Assembly (NCBI RefSeq): GCF_005145045.1
Contig: NZ_CP039691.1
Location: forward strand, 2,492,001 to 2,556,000
Origin: Agrobacterium larrymoorei
Lineage (GTDB): Bacteria > Pseudomonadota > Alphaproteobacteria > Rhizobiales > Rhizobiaceae
DNA length: 64,000 bases
Direction: 5' to 3'
Numbering within the stretch: the stretch's first letter is position 1; each line of letters starts with the position of its first letter. Positions 46,062-57,408 of this stretch are shown here, piece by piece. The notes below the pieces were generated by a model, which saw nothing but the letters and a program-made list of their open reading frames with translations, made no database searches and was not told the origin of the DNA. The translations under genes and the position numbers were made by a program.

Positions 46062-46132
46062 TTGTAGTTTGCCTGTTGTTTGCCGTGTCCTATCAGGTCA
46101 CGCGGCACTGGTTAAGAGGAAATTGCAGCAGA

Positions 46133-46585
46133 ATGGCCGAAACGACGCATTTCATGGACCTGGCGCTTGCCGAAGCGCAGGCAGCCGGTGAGCGGGACGA
46201 GGTGCCGATCGGTGCCGTGCTCGTTTACGAGGGCCGTGTGATCGCCCGTTCGGGCAACCGCACCCGCGAATTGAACGACGTCACCGCCCACGCCGAAATC
46301 GCCGTCATCCGCATGGCCTGCGAAGAATTGAGCCGGGAACGGCTACCCGGTGCAGACCTCTACGTCACGCTCGAACCCTGCACCATGTGCGCCGCGGCAA
46401 TCTCATTCGCCCGCATCCGACGGCTTTATTACGGTGCGAACGACCCCAAGGGCGGGGCCGTGGAAAGCGGCGTCCGGTTCTACAACCAGCCAACCTGCCA
46501 CCATGCGCCGGAAGTCTATTCGGGTATCGCCGAAGTGGAGAGCGCCGAGATTTTGCGCGGTTTTTTTCAGGGGAAGCGGGAGTGA
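46133..46585 (+). CDS. tadA: tRNA-specific adenosine deaminase
   Basis: This 150-residue deaminase converts A34 to inosine in tRNA-Arg(ACG). The zinc site is HAE (in TAHAEIAVIR) plus PCTMCAAA, with Glu as proton shuttle. The ATG at 46133 fits the conserved N-terminus; a longer frame to 46055 overlaps the start region of the divergent pseudouridine synthase gene. The gene ends before a long inverted repeat. Confidence 0.93.
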   Translation: MAETTHFMDLALAEAQAAGERDEVPIGAVLVYEGRVIARSGNRTRELNDVTAHAEIAVIRMACEELSRERLPGADLYVTLEPCTMCAAAISFARIRRLYYGANDPKGGAVESGVRFYNQPTCHHAPEVYSGIAEVESAEILRGFFQGKRE

Positions 46586-46616
46586 CGAAGACGAAATAGG
46601 CGGGCGCCCGTGACAT

Positions 46617-46836
46617 ACCCCTCACCTGAAAAATCTATGACTTAGCTAAAGCTAAGATCATGATTTTTCTTCCTCTCCCACAAGGGTAGAGGTAAGGCGC
46701 CGCACCATCTCCACTTCATCTTTAACGCTGAGATAAGGTAGAACGGCGCAGCGGATTTATCTCTCCCCTTGTGGGAGAGAAAGCAATTTCAACATCTTAG
46801 CGTCAGCTAAGTGTTAGAAATTGCAAGTGAGGGGTT
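46617..46836. repeat. Large nested inverted repeat between converging genes
   Basis: The outer ends ACCCCTCAC (46617-46625) and GTGAGGGGT (46827-46835) are complementary. Inside, a hairpin from GAAAAATC (46628) to GATTTTTC (46669) contains TTAGCTAAAGCTAA. CCTCTCCCACAAGGG (46672-46685) is complementary in most positions to CCCCTTGTGGGAGAG (46765-46779). A second hairpin runs from GCAATTTC (46783) to GAAATTGC (46824). This is a complex palindromic element, likely of a family dispersed in the genome. It probably also ends transcription from both sides. Confidence 0.7.
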
Positions 46837-46852
46837 TGCGTACCTCTCAACC

Positions 46853-47485
46853 TTACTGGAACGGATTCCACCAGCTCTTGCCGGTTCCGGCCATTGCGGC
46901 GTTCTTCTTGCGCTCTTTTTCCTTCTTCAGTTCCGGCTCGCCCAGATCGGCGAGTTCGTCCTGAGGAACGTTGCGGTATTCGGCGGGTGGGTCGGTCAGG
47001 TATTTGCGCTGGTTGGAGTTCACGATGGAACCGCCCTTTGCGTCCTGTTTAGCCTTGCGGAAGGCTTCCCACTTCTGGCTTTCGGTCATCTGACCGTTGG
47101 TGCCGTTACCGGCCAGCAGAGGAGAACGATAATGCGGATTATCCTTATTCTCATCTGCTTCCTGCCGCAGGCGCTCACGCGCTTCTTCCGGCGTTTCCGG
47201 CCATTGCGGGTTGGTCTCGCGGTTGGCGAGGCTCTGCTGCGGCTGGGTCAGCTGTTCGGCGCGGGCCTGTGCAGGCACCACGAGGCCAGGGCGCGGATTG
47301 TATTTCAGGTTGCGCTTGCTCTGATCGCCGGTAATGGACGTGGCGTTGCCAAGGTCATCCACGAGCTGTTCAGCCGAGGTTTTGCCCGTTCCATAGGTGG
47401 GGCTGGTGCACGCGCTCAGCGCCAGGCAAGCGAAGGAAATGCCCGCAACGGTGCGATACATGCGAAAACTCTGCGTCATGCTCAT
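46853..47485 (-). CDS. Lipoprotein, unknown function
   Basis: This 210-residue protein has a lipoprotein signal: FRMYRTVAGISFACLALSAC, with the lipobox Cys at about residue 26. The mature part is polar, rich in Asn, Gln, Glu and Lys, with PQWPETPEEARERLRQEA and a Trp/Pro-containing end (SWWNPFQ). The ATG at 47483-47485 has GGAAGGG upstream. No family function is known to me. It follows ileS by a 227-base gap on the same strand and converges on tadA. Confidence 0.78.
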   Translation of the reverse strand: MSMTQSFRMYRTVAGISFACLALSACTSPTYGTGKTSAEQLVDDLGNATSITGDQSKRNLKYNPRPGLVVPAQARAEQLTQPQQSLANRETNPQWPETPEEARERLRQEADENKDNPHYRSPLLAGNGTNGQMTESQKWEAFRKAKQDAKGGSIVNSNQRKYLTDPPAEYRNVPQDELADLGEPELKKEKERKKNAAMAGTGKSWWNPFQ

Positions 47486-47712
47486 TGAAACCCTTCCGCC
47501 CCAGAGCGTCATCCCGTCTTGAAAAACGTGTCGAAGCCGCTCTTCATATTAAAACTACGCATCGTGCCCCTCGAAAGCCTTTTCGACTCTCGTACCCGTG
47601 CTGTAGCCGTCCCGACGACCGGCAGCATGCATTGATGCTTAATTCCGACCATTTTCAGGCAGGTTTACCGGATGAACGGCGAAAGTGCAATTCATCCGGC
47701 CATTTTCTTGGT

Positions 47713-50694
47713 TCAGGCTGCAAGCTCGCGAAGCGCTGCGGCATCGCGGGCGGAGACATCCGGGTACTGTGGATCGGAACCGACGTCCGTCGTGATCCGC
47801 CAGGAACGGGCGCATTTCTGCCCTTCCGCCAGCTTCTGCTCCACGGAGACATTCTGCACGTCACCCAGACGGAACGCATCCGCCGGGCCTTCACCCGCCA
47901 CCACCGAGATGGCCGAGGTGATGCAGATTTCCGCGAAATCCTGACCTTCCAGCGCTGCCTTCAGCTCCGCATCGTTGACGTGAACGACCGGTGCTGCCTC
48001 CAGCGAGGAGCCGATACGCTTTTCGCGACGCTCGACTTCCAGCGCGCCGGTCACGACGGTACGGACCTTGCGGATCTTGTCCCATTTGGCATCCACCGCC
48101 GGGTTGCTCCACTCCGCAGGCACTGCCGCGAACTGAACCAGATGCACCGATTCCGCATCCGGGTAACGCGAGAGCCACGCCTCTTCCGTGGTGAAAGGCA
48201 GCATGGGCGCGAGCCAGGTGACGAGGCAGTCGAACAGCTTGGCGATGACATACAGCGCCGAGCGGCGCTTCAGCGAAGACGGTGCATCGCAGTAGAGCGC
48301 ATCCTTGCGGATATCGAAGTAGAAGGCCGAAAGCTCGACATTCGAGAAGTCCACCAGCGCGCGGGCGATCTTTTTGAATTCGAAATTGTCATAGCCTTCG
48401 CGCACGACCTTATCGAGCTCCGTCAGGCGGTGCAGCACCAGCTTTTCCAGTTCCGGCAGATCGTTGTAAGCGATCTCCTCGCCCTCATAATGGGCGAGCG
48501 TGCCGAGCATCCAGCGGATGGTGTTGCGCAGTTTGCGATAGGAATCGACGTTGGTCTGGATGATCGTCTTGCCGACGCGAAGGTCGTCCGCGTAGTCGGA
48601 GGTCATGACCCAGAGGCGAAGGATATCCGCGCCCGCGTCCTTTATCACTTCCTGCGGGGCAGTAACGTTGCCCTTGGACTTGGACATCTTCTCGCCCTTC
48701 TCATCCATGGTAAAACCATGGGTGACGACGGCGTTGTAAGGCGCGCGGCCACGCGTTGCGCAGCTTTCCAGCAGCGACGAATGGAACCAGCCGCGATGCT
48801 GGTCGGAGCCTTCCAGATAGACATCGGCAGGCCACTTCAGGTCCGGGCGGTCTTCCAGCGTGAAGGTGTGCGTGGAGCCACTGTCGAACCACACGTCCAG
48901 GATGTCCATGACCTGCTGCCACTTGGCGTGATCGTGGTCATTGCCCAGGAACCGTTCCTTGGCGCCTTCCGCAAACCATGCATCCGCACCTTCGGCCTCG
49001 AAAGCTTCAAGAATGCGGGCATTGACGGCCTCGTCCACCAGAACCTCGCCCTTCTCATCGGCAAAGACGGCGATTGGAACGCCCCAGGCGCGCTGGCGCG
49101 AGAGCACCCAGTCCGGGCGATTCTCGATCATGGCGCGCAGACGGTTCTGGCCACCGGCTGGCACGAAACGCGTGTCATCGATGGCGGACAGCGAACGGGA
49201 ACGCAGCGTGGTGCCGTCGCCAAGTTCCTTGTCCATATAAACGAACCATTGCGGCGTGTTGCGGAAGATGACCGGCTTCTTGGAGCGCCAGCTATGCGGA
49301 TAGCTGTGCTTCAGGCGGCCACGGGCAAACAGGTTGTTGGCCGCGATAAGCGCCTTAATGACACGCTCATTGGCATCGCCCTTCTTGCCGTTATCGTCCA
49401 TGACGCGCGCGGCGCCACCTTCGGCGGATGGGCCAAAGCCGGGTGCGTCTTCGGTGTAGAAACCGTCATCGGCAACCGGGAACGGGATTTTTGACGAGAT
49501 GCCGCGGGCCTCGATTTCACGAGCTTTGGACGTCCACGCATCAAAGTCTTCGCGGCCATGACTTGGCGCGGTGTGGACGAAGCCGGTGCCTGCGTCATCG
49601 GTGACGTGATCGCCATCGAGAAGCGGCACGACGAAGTCGTAACCGAGGTCAGCTAGTGGGTGGGCACACGTGATCGCGCCAAGTTCATCCGCAGCGACTG
49701 GACGAACCAGTTTGAATGTCAGCTTCGCTTTCTTAGCTGCTTCATCTGCAAGCTTCGTCGCAAAGATCAGCTTTTCGCCGGGCTGCGGGCCGAAATCGTT
49801 CTCAGCGCTTTCGACCTCATAGAGACCATAGGGGAAGCGCGAAGAGAAGGAGATGGCGCGGTTGCCGGGGATTGTCCATGGTGTTGTCGTCCAGATGACA
49901 ACCGAGGCACCCAGCAACTCGTCACCTAGCTTCGCCGTCGCAACAGCTTCTGCCTCCATCTTAGCGACGTCCGCCAGACCATCTACTCCGCGCAGCCCAG
50001 TTGAACGCCACGCACGTTTCACCGGGAACTTCACCCAGATCATGTCGCTCTCGACATCCGCATACTCGACCTCGGCCTCAGCCAAAGCCGTGCGCTCAAC
50101 GACCGACCACATCACCGGCTTCGAGCCGCGATAGAGCTGGCCGCTCTTGGCGATCTTGAGCAGTTCGCCAGCGATGCGCGCTTCGGCGTGGAAGTTCATG
50201 GTCGTGTAGGGGTTTTCGAAATCGCCTTCGATGCCGAGGCGCTTGAACTCCTCCGACTGGACCTTGATCCAGCCAGCGGCAAACTCGCGGCATTCCTTGC
50301 GGAATTCGTTGATCGGAACCTCGTCCTTGTTCTTGCCCTTGGCGCGGTAGGCTTCCTCGATCTTCCATTCGATAGGCAGACCGTGGCAGTCCCAGCCGGG
50401 AACGTAGTTCGAGTCAAACCCGCGCATCTGGAAGGAGCGCGTGATAACGTCTTTCAGGATTTTGTTCAGCGCGTGGCCGATATGGATATTGCCGTTGGCA
50501 TAGGGAGGGCCATCATGCAGCACGAATTTTTCGCGCCCGGCGGCGGAGGCACGGAGCTTCTTGTAAAGGTCCATCTGCTGCCAGCGCTTGACCAGTTCCG
50601 GCTCTTTCTGCGGAAGGCCAGCGCGCATGGGGAAATCCGTCTGCGGCAGGTAAAGCGTTGACGAATAATCGATTTTTTCTGCGGTGTCGTTCAT
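47713..50694 (-). CDS. ileS: Isoleucyl-tRNA synthetase
   Basis: This class I synthetase of about 993 residues has the HIGH motif in [10 protein letters not shown] and KMSKSKGN further on. The CP1 editing domain contains [11 protein letters not shown]. Between FPVK and [10 protein letters not shown] there is an extra stretch of about 35 residues ([19 protein letters not shown] and following) compared with the arrangement I know from relatives. The C-terminal zinc ribbon Cys set is mostly lost (KCARSW only). Two ATGs, at 50700 and 50694, are possible starts; the difference is two residues. It lies downstream of ribF. Confidence 0.95.
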   Translation of the reverse strand: MNDTAEKIDYSSTLYLPQTDFPMRAGLPQKEPELVKRWQQMDLYKKLRASAAGREKFVLHDGPPYANGNIHIGHALNKILKDVITRSFQMRGFDSNYVPGWDCHGLPIEWKIEEAYRAKGKNKDEVPINEFRKECREFAAGWIKVQSEEFKRLGIEGDFENPYTTMNFHAEARIAGELLKIAKSGQLYRGSKPVMWSVVERTALAEAEVEYADVESDMIWVKFPVKRAWRSTGLRGVDGLADVAKMEAEAVATAKLGDELLGASVVIWTTTPWTIPGNRAISFSSRFPYGLYEVESAENDFGPQPGEKLIFATKLADEAAKKAKLTFKLVRPVAADELGAITCAHPLADLGYDFVVPLLDGDHVTDDAGTGFVHTAPSHGREDFDAWTSKAREIEARGISSKIPFPVADDGFYTEDAPGFGPSAEGGAARVMDDNGKKGDANERVIKALIAANNLFARGRLKHSYPHSWRSKKPVIFRNTPQWFVYMDKELGDGTTLRSRSLSAIDDTRFVPAGGQNRLRAMIENRPDWVLSRQRAWGVPIAVFADEKGEVLVDEAVNARILEAFEAEGADAWFAEGAKERFLGNDHDHAKWQQVMDILDVWFDSGSTHTFTLEDRPDLKWPADVYLEGSDQHRGWFHSSLLESCATRGRAPYNAVVTHGFTMDEKGEKMSKSKGNVTAPQEVIKDAGADILRLWVMTSDYADDLRVGKTIIQTNVDSYRKLRNTIRWMLGTLAHYEGEEIAYNDLPELEKLVLHRLTELDKVVREGYDNFEFKKIARALVDFSNVELSAFYFDIRKDALYCDAPSSLKRRSALYVIAKLFDCLVTWLAPMLPFTTEEAWLSRYPDAESVHLVQFAAVPAEWSNPAVDAKWDKIRKVRTVVTGALEVERREKRIGSSLEAAPVVHVNDAELKAALEGQDFAEICITSAISVVAGEGPADAFRLGDVQNVSVEQKLAEGQKCARSWRITTDVGSDPQYPDVSARDAAALRELAA

Positions 50695-50946
50695 GATCAT
50701 ACCGTTATGCGGCGCCCTCGAAAGGTCGCGCCGTCTTGAGTGCAAGATGGCAAAAGCGGAGAGCGCTTACAACAAGCGCCAAAATCCCGGACCTTCCGGC
50801 TCTCAGAGCGGGCGGAAGGCCGGGCCAATAATTCGGGATATGAACGTCGACCGATATTGGTGCATGACGATTGTTTATGTGGTTTCCAGCCAAAAAGGAA
50901 GGATTTTGTTTGCAGACGTCTGCAGACAAATCCAACAAAACAGACA

Positions 50947-51927
50947 TCAGAACGCGATCTTGGCGTCAACGTCGTTCAGAGGCGTGACGCCGGAAAGAAG
51001 CGCCCTCGCCTCTTCGTCATCGCGCTTGATCTGCGCGACAAGCGGCTCCAGCCCGTCGAACTTCAGTTCATCGCGCAAATGGCCGAAGAAGGACACGGAA
51101 CAGACTTCGCCGTAGAGATCGCCGCTGAAATCGAAAACATAGGTTTCGAGAAGCGCCGCACCATTTTCCGTCACCGTTGGGCGATAGCCGAAGCTTGCCA
51201 CGCCATCGTAAAGCGTGCCATCCGCCCTGCGGAAGCGCACGGCATAGATGCCGGGCTTCAGTTCCGTTTCCGGGGGCAGCGCCATGTTGGCGGTGGGGTA
51301 ACCCAGCGTGCGGCCAAGCTTCTGCCCGCCGATCACTTCCGCCTCGACCGTGTAGCGATAACCGAGCAGGCCAGCCGCGCCGACGACATCGCCTTCAGCC
51401 AGATGTTGGCGGATGCGGCTCGAGGAAATCACCTCGGCACCCTCATCGCGAAACGCATCGACCAGCGTCACATCGAAACCGTGACGGCTGCCCGCCTCCA
51501 TCAGAAACGCCGGACCGCCTTCGCGGCCTTTGCCGAAGTGGAAATCGAAGCCGGTCACCACGCCGCTTGCGCCCAGCCAATCCACCAGCACCGCCTTGAC
51601 GAAATCTTCCGCAGAACGCTGCGAGAATTCCCTGTCGAAGGGATATTCGATGACGGACTGGAAGCCTTCCGCTTCCAGAAGCCTTGCCTTCAGCGGCGCG
51701 GGCGTCAAACGAAACACCGGCGCGTCGGGCTTGAACACCGTGCGCGGATGCGGCTCGAATGTGAGCACAAGCGCCGGGACGCCGCGCGATTTTGCCAATT
51801 CCAGCGCACGATCCAGCACGGCGCGGTGGCCGCGATGGACGCCATCGAAATTGCCGATGGCAACCACGCCGCCCTTCAACTGGGCGGGCAGCGGTTCTTT
51901 CATCTCGTTGCGGTGAAAAACGGTCAT
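50947..51927 (-). CDS. ribF: Bifunctional riboflavin kinase / FAD synthetase
   Basis: This 326-residue enzyme has an N-terminal adenylyltransferase domain with GNFDGVHRGHRAVL (about residues 25-38) and SSSRIRQHLAEGDV. The C-terminal flavokinase domain has GRTLGYPTANM and GVASFGYRPTV. It makes FMN and then FAD. The ATG at 51925-51927 has AGAGG upstream; a longer frame overlaps the HAD gene. It precedes ileS, an arrangement common in many bacteria. Confidence 0.95.
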   Translation of the reverse strand: MTVFHRNEMKEPLPAQLKGGVVAIGNFDGVHRGHRAVLDRALELAKSRGVPALVLTFEPHPRTVFKPDAPVFRLTPAPLKARLLEAEGFQSVIEYPFDREFSQRSAEDFVKAVLVDWLGASGVVTGFDFHFGKGREGGPAFLMEAGSRHGFDVTLVDAFRDEGAEVISSSRIRQHLAEGDVVGAAGLLGYRYTVEAEVIGGQKLGRTLGYPTANMALPPETELKPGIYAVRFRRADGTLYDGVASFGYRPTVTENGAALLETYVFDFSGDLYGEVCSVSFFGHLRDELKFDGLEPLVAQIKRDDEEARALLSGVTPLNDVDAKIAF

Positions 51928-51950
51928 GATAGCCTCTAAGCCAGAAAACC

Positions 51951-52799
51951 TTAAGCTAGGCGGGGCATCCACCAGCCGGGCGCGGCATTCTGGCTCTTCA
52001 GATAGGTGTTCAGCAATGCCTCGTCAGTCTCGCCGTTCAGCGTATATTCCGCCGCATGGATGCCGCCGCTGATATAAAGCAGGTTGAGACCAGCGGAAAT
52101 CGCGCCCTTCACATCGGTCGGCATGCCGTCGCCGATGGCGAGAATACGGTCCTGCTGCAGCTCGCCGCGCACTTCCTTTGCCGCGGCAAAGCAGGCCTCG
52201 TAAATCGGCGCGTGCGGCTTGCCAGCGATACGGATTTCGCCGCCGAGCTGTTCGAAATAAGCGGCCATCGCACCCGCGCATGGAATGATGCGCTCTCCGC
52301 GTTCCACCACCAGATCCGGGTTGGCGCAAATCATCGGCACGGAGCGGGCAACGAAGCCCTTCAACATTTCGGTGTAATCTTCCGGCGTTTCGGTTTCGTC
52401 ATCGAAGAAACCGGTGCAGACCACCGCTTCTGCCTCCGTCTCGGAAACCACTTCGACATCCAGCCCGTCAAACAGCGGCAGGTCGCGTTCCGGCCCCAGC
52501 AGGAACACCGTTTTCGGCCCCTGCGCGATGAGATCACGCGTCACGTCGCCGGAAGTTACGATACGATCATAGGCCTCATCCGGCACGCCAAGCGCACGCA
52601 GCTGCGGGATGACGCCTTCCGACGGACGCGGAGAATTGGTGATAAGGACCACCGTTTTTCCAGCCTTGCGCGCCTCTGCCAAGGCAACGCCCGCCGCTGG
52701 AAACGCCGATACGCCATTGTGCAGCACGCCCCACACATCTGAGAGAATAACGTCGAATTGGTGGGTAATTTCGCCAAGGGTGGCAATGCGATGGGCCAT
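51951..52799 (-). CDS. HAD class IIA hydrolase (TIGR01459-like)
   Basis: This 282-residue HAD hydrolase has motif I in ILSDVWGVLHNG (Asp nucleophile at about 20), motif II VLITNSPRPS, GKPHAPIYEACF as motif III and AIGDGMPTDVKGA as motif IV. The large cap between motifs II and III is the class IIA type (NagD/PGP-like). A Trp replaces the usual Gly after the nucleophile pair, as in the TIGR01459 group of Alphaproteobacteria. Substrate unknown. It precedes ribF by 23 bases, so a shared transcript is likely. Confidence 0.87.
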   Translation of the reverse strand: MAHRIATLGEITHQFDVILSDVWGVLHNGVSAFPAAGVALAEARKAGKTVVLITNSPRPSEGVIPQLRALGVPDEAYDRIVTSGDVTRDLIAQGPKTVFLLGPERDLPLFDGLDVEVVSETEAEAVVCTGFFDDETETPEDYTEMLKGFVARSVPMICANPDLVVERGERIIPCAGAMAAYFEQLGGEIRIAGKPHAPIYEACFAAAKEVRGELQQDRILAIGDGMPTDVKGAISAGLNLLYISGGIHAAEYTLNGETDEALLNTYLKSQNAAPGWWMPRLA

Positions 52800-52890
52800 T
52801 CAAAGCTTCCAGCTATTTCGTGATTGCAAGGTGTGACATCGCAAAGGGCGATGGCGATGGCAAGTGAAAAAGACAAATGATGGCCTTTGT

Positions 52891-54219
52891 TCAAGCGAGC
52901 CAGAGCCGCACGAGACCCGCCGCGATGCAAAGGCCCAGCACCGGCACCATGCCAAGCTTCAAGCGAAACAGCATAACTGCCGAGACGACGAAAAGGCCGA
53001 GTGATGCGAGATCGAGCGTCTGCCACTGCGGCAGCGAGATGCCCAGATTAATCGCAGGCAAAAGCTCGACGCGATCCACCTTGCCGAACAGCACATGCAG
53101 CCCGAACCAGACCGACAGATTGAGAATGACGCCGACCACCGCACCGGTGATGGCCGCAAGCGCACCGGACAAAGCCGCGTTGTTTCTCAGCCGCTCCACA
53201 TAGGGTGCGCCGAGAAAAATGAAGATGAAGCTGGGAACGAAGGTGGCCCATGCGGCAATGCTTGCCCCCAGCACGCCCGCCAGCAGAGGCTCAAGACCGC
53301 CGGGGTGCCGGAATGCCGCCAGAAAGCCGATGTAGGAAAGCACTAGCACCAGCGGGCCGGGCGTCGCTTCGGCAAGGGCCAAGCCATCCAGCATCTCGGT
53401 TGCCGTCATCCAGCCATGGGTTTCCACCACCACCTGCGCGACATAGGCCAGCACGGCGTATGCGCCGCCGAAGGTGACGACCGCAAGCTTTGAGAAGAAG
53501 CCTTGCAGATCGACCAGCGTTTGCGGAGCAGCGAATAGCCAAGCCAACAGCAGGGGAATCTGCCAGATTGCGACACCGACAAGAGCGCCGCCGAGCCGCC
53601 TCTTCAAAGACAGCATTTTTGGCTGATCGTCAGCAACGGATGCTTCAGGCGTCTGCCTGCCCCTCGCCCTTAAAAAACCTGCGATACCTGCAACAAGAAT
53701 GACCAGCGGAAACGGCACCGCGAAAAAGAATAGCGCCACAAAGGCCGCCGCCGCAACGCCGACGAGAAAGCGGCTGGTCAAAGCCCGTTTTGCCACGCGC
53801 AGCAATGCCTCGATGACGATGGCCAGCACACCCGCCTTCAGGCCGAACAGCAGCGCAGGCAGCCAGTGCGTATCCTGATAAAGCGAGTAAGCGGAAGCAA
53901 GCGCAACGATGACGAGGAAGCCGGGCAGGGTGAACAGCGTTCCGGCAATGATGCCACCGCGCCTGCCGTGCAGCAGCCAGCCCGCATAGGTCGCGAGCTG
54001 CTGCGCCTCCGGTCCCGGCAAAAGCATGCAGTAGTTCAGTGCATGCAGAAACCGTTCTTCGGAAAGCCAGCCTTTCTCATCCACGATCACACGGTGCATC
54101 ATGCCGATCTGCCCGGCGGGTCCCCCGAAGCTCAACAGGCCGATGCGGGCAAAGACGAGCGTCAGTTCGGAAAGAGAAGGATCGGTGGATGAAGTTTCGG
54201 AACGCAAAAAATCTGTCAT
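52891..54219 (-). CDS. chrA: Chromate transporter ChrA, long (two-domain) form
   Basis: This 442-residue membrane protein of the CHR family has two homologous halves. The first has SFGGPAGQIGMMHR and LLPGPEAQQLATYAGW. The second has TFGGAYAVLAYV and LAEATPGPLVLVLSYIGF. About ten hydrophobic helices are visible. Characterised members export chromate by proton antiport; many chromosomal copies have no tested role. It diverges from groES and lies 91 bases upstream of the HAD gene. Confidence 0.9.
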   Translation of the reverse strand: MTDFLRSETSSTDPSLSELTLVFARIGLLSFGGPAGQIGMMHRVIVDEKGWLSEERFLHALNYCMLLPGPEAQQLATYAGWLLHGRRGGIIAGTLFTLPGFLVIVALASAYSLYQDTHWLPALLFGLKAGVLAIVIEALLRVAKRALTSRFLVGVAAAAFVALFFFAVPFPLVILVAGIAGFLRARGRQTPEASVADDQPKMLSLKRRLGGALVGVAIWQIPLLLAWLFAAPQTLVDLQGFFSKLAVVTFGGAYAVLAYVAQVVVETHGWMTATEMLDGLALAEATPGPLVLVLSYIGFLAAFRHPGGLEPLLAGVLGASIAAWATFVPSFIFIFLGAPYVERLRNNAALSGALAAITGAVVGVILNLSVWFGLHVLFGKVDRVELLPAINLGISLPQWQTLDLASLGLFVVSAVMLFRLKLGMVPVLGLCIAAGLVRLWLA

Positions 54220-54266
54220 GCAATCGCAGTAACCATTTTACATGAAATTTTTCCGACAGGCCGTTC

Positions 54267-54294
54267 TTGACTCCGCCAGAGGGCCTGCTTATCT
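54267..54294 (+). promoter_or_regulatory. groESL promoter
   Basis: TTGACT (54267-54272), a 16-base spacer and TTATCT (54289-54294) form a plausible vegetative promoter. The CIRCE element begins nine bases after it, so HrcA would cover the start of transcription. CTTGAC at the -35 could also serve the heat-shock sigma factor. Confidence 0.6.
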
Positions 54295-54302
54295 CCGTCT
54301 CG

Positions 54303-54329
54303 CTAGCACTCGGCAAATGAGAGTGCTAA
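54303..54329. promoter_or_regulatory. CIRCE element (HrcA operator)
   Basis: CTAGCACTC (54303-54311), nine bases, then GAGTGCTAA (54321-54329) differs from the CIRCE consensus TTAGCACTC-N9-GAGTGCTAA only at its first base. It lies 58 bases before the groES ATG and marks repression by HrcA at normal temperature. Confidence 0.95.
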
Positions 54330-54387
54330 CATCCATCCAGGCGGGTCGTTTCGATCCGCAAGTGTCATTTGATCGAGGGAATAGACA

Positions 54388-54684
54388 ATGGCAAGCACAA
54401 CTTTCCGCCCACTTCATGACCGCGTCGTCGTTCGTCGCGTTGAGTCCGAAGCCAAGACCAAGGGCGGCATCATCATTCCAGACACCGCCAAGGAAAAGCC
54501 GCAGGAAGGCGAAATCGTCGCTGTTGGCTCCGGCGCACGTGACGAGTCCGGCAAGGTCGTCGCACTCGACGTCAAGGCTGGCGACCGCGTACTGTTCGGC
54601 AAGTGGTCCGGCACGGAAGTCAAGCTCGACGGCGAAGACCTTTTGATCATGAAGGAATCCGACATCATGGGTATCATCGGCTGA
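54388..54684 (+). CDS. groES: Co-chaperonin GroES
   Basis: This 98-residue co-chaperonin caps the GroEL ring. [13 protein letters not shown] at the start, the mobile-loop region [19 protein letters not shown], and the C-terminal ILIMKES-like [14 protein letters not shown] are conserved. GAGGGAA lies ahead of the ATG. It is first in the groESL operon under CIRCE control, 78 bases before groEL. Confidence 0.98.
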   Translation: MASTTFRPLHDRVVVRRVESEAKTKGGIIIPDTAKEKPQEGEIVAVGSGARDESGKVVALDVKAGDRVLFGKWSGTEVKLDGEDLLIMKESDIMGIIG

Positions 54685-54714
54685 TTTTCGGCTGAACCCG
54701 TCGCATCCTTTTAA

Positions 54715-56397
<1,683 letters not shown>

Positions 56398-56421
56398 TCA
56401 GTCCATTCCGATTGGAACACG

Positions 56422-56449
56422 AAAGGGCGGTCTTCGGGCCGCCCTTTTT
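56422..56449 (+). terminator. Rho-independent terminator of groESL
   Basis: AAAGGGCGG (56422-56430) pairs with CCGCCCTTT (56439-56447), followed by further T residues. It starts 25 bases after the groEL stop codon. Confidence 0.9.
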
Positions 56450-56525
56450 CGTTGTGGTAACTTTAAACACCCTATAGCGCATAGCGAGCTAAAATCAAAA
56501 TACGCAACCAAAGGGTAAGCGCTAC

Positions 56526-57269
56526 GTGTCGCAAATAGAGTCGGAAGCAATATATACTAAAGTCTCGCCGTCTTTTTTATATGGAAGATTGCTTCTGGTT
56601 TGTGCGGCGGTGTTGTTGTTTGCCACAGGATCATGCGCGTACGACATCATCAATCTGCCTACGCCAACTCCGTCAAACAACATCTATTTTGTTTCTACCT
56701 TGCTGTATTTCACGGTCTTCAGTTCCCAATCACTAATTCTTGTCATCTGCTTGAAGTACTTCGGTAAATTATTCGATGCTCCACCCGCTGGTCATGAGCA
56801 GCGGAAATGGGATTTCACGGACTGGGTTCTGAAAAACCCCTATGCTGCGGTCATTATTGGTCCGCTTGTATTTATCTCACCATTTCTCCTCATCTTCGGC
56901 CTTTCCGGTATTGTTTTTACCTTTGTTGTCGGGGTTGGATTTTACGTAACGCCTCGACTGTTGACGAGAGGTCCTATCGGTTACGCTCTATTTCTAGGAA
57001 TATGGCTGGCTAGTGGATGGACGCTTTCGATACTCTTTTCCGGTGCACCCAACATAAAAGAGTGCGTGGGTGACAAGGCTGTCCCACTTCGATCTGGTGA
57101 GCTGGTGTCTTGCGAAACTTACATCGTCATTGAAAAAGCTAAGGGTTTGCTCATCGCATACAGCCAATCTTCTAGATTTGTACCGTTAAAGGACCTCGCG
57201 CCATATGAGATCGAGTCACTTGGGCCTGGCAGTTGGTTAATTCGGGGCGGGATAAGGCCATATCAATGA
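56526..57269 (+). CDS. Low-GC orphan membrane protein, unknown
   Basis: This 247-residue protein starts with GTG and has about five hydrophobic helices: LYGRLLLVCAAVLLFATG, YFVSTLLYFTVFSSQSLILV, PYAAVIIGPLVFISPFLLIF, a fourth ending in FYVTP, and ALFLGIWLASGWTLSIL. A soluble C-terminal part of about 75 residues has two Cys. Codons are much richer in A and T than in the neighbours; one 60-base sample I counted has about 45 percent GC. I recognise no family. It stands alone between the groEL terminator and doxX, and may have been acquired recently. Confidence 0.65.
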   Translation: MSQIESEAIYTKVSPSFLYGRLLLVCAAVLLFATGSCAYDIINLPTPTPSNNIYFVSTLLYFTVFSSQSLILVICLKYFGKLFDAPPAGHEQRKWDFTDWVLKNPYAAVIIGPLVFISPFLLIFGLSGIVFTFVVGVGFYVTPRLLTRGPIGYALFLGIWLASGWTLSILFSGAPNIKECVGDKAVPLRSGELVSCETYIVIEKAKGLLIAYSQSSRFVPLKDLAPYEIESLGPGSWLIRGGIRPYQ

Positions 57270-57408
57270 GCTAGCACGCATTCATTGTCCACAAATATTG
57301 AACAAACAGTCTTCTTCCGTTTATCTTTCGTCAATTCAATAAATCCGGCACAACCGTCTCCAGAAATTCATCGCGGGCTGAGATCGCCCCTCAAACGGAG
57401 ACACGTCC

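Noticed and set aside
47485..49494. Long open frame of 669 codons on the plus strand, antisense to ileS
   Set aside because: It lies fully opposite ileS, has a His/Arg-heavy composition typical of a mirror frame of a GC-rich gene, and shows no domain.
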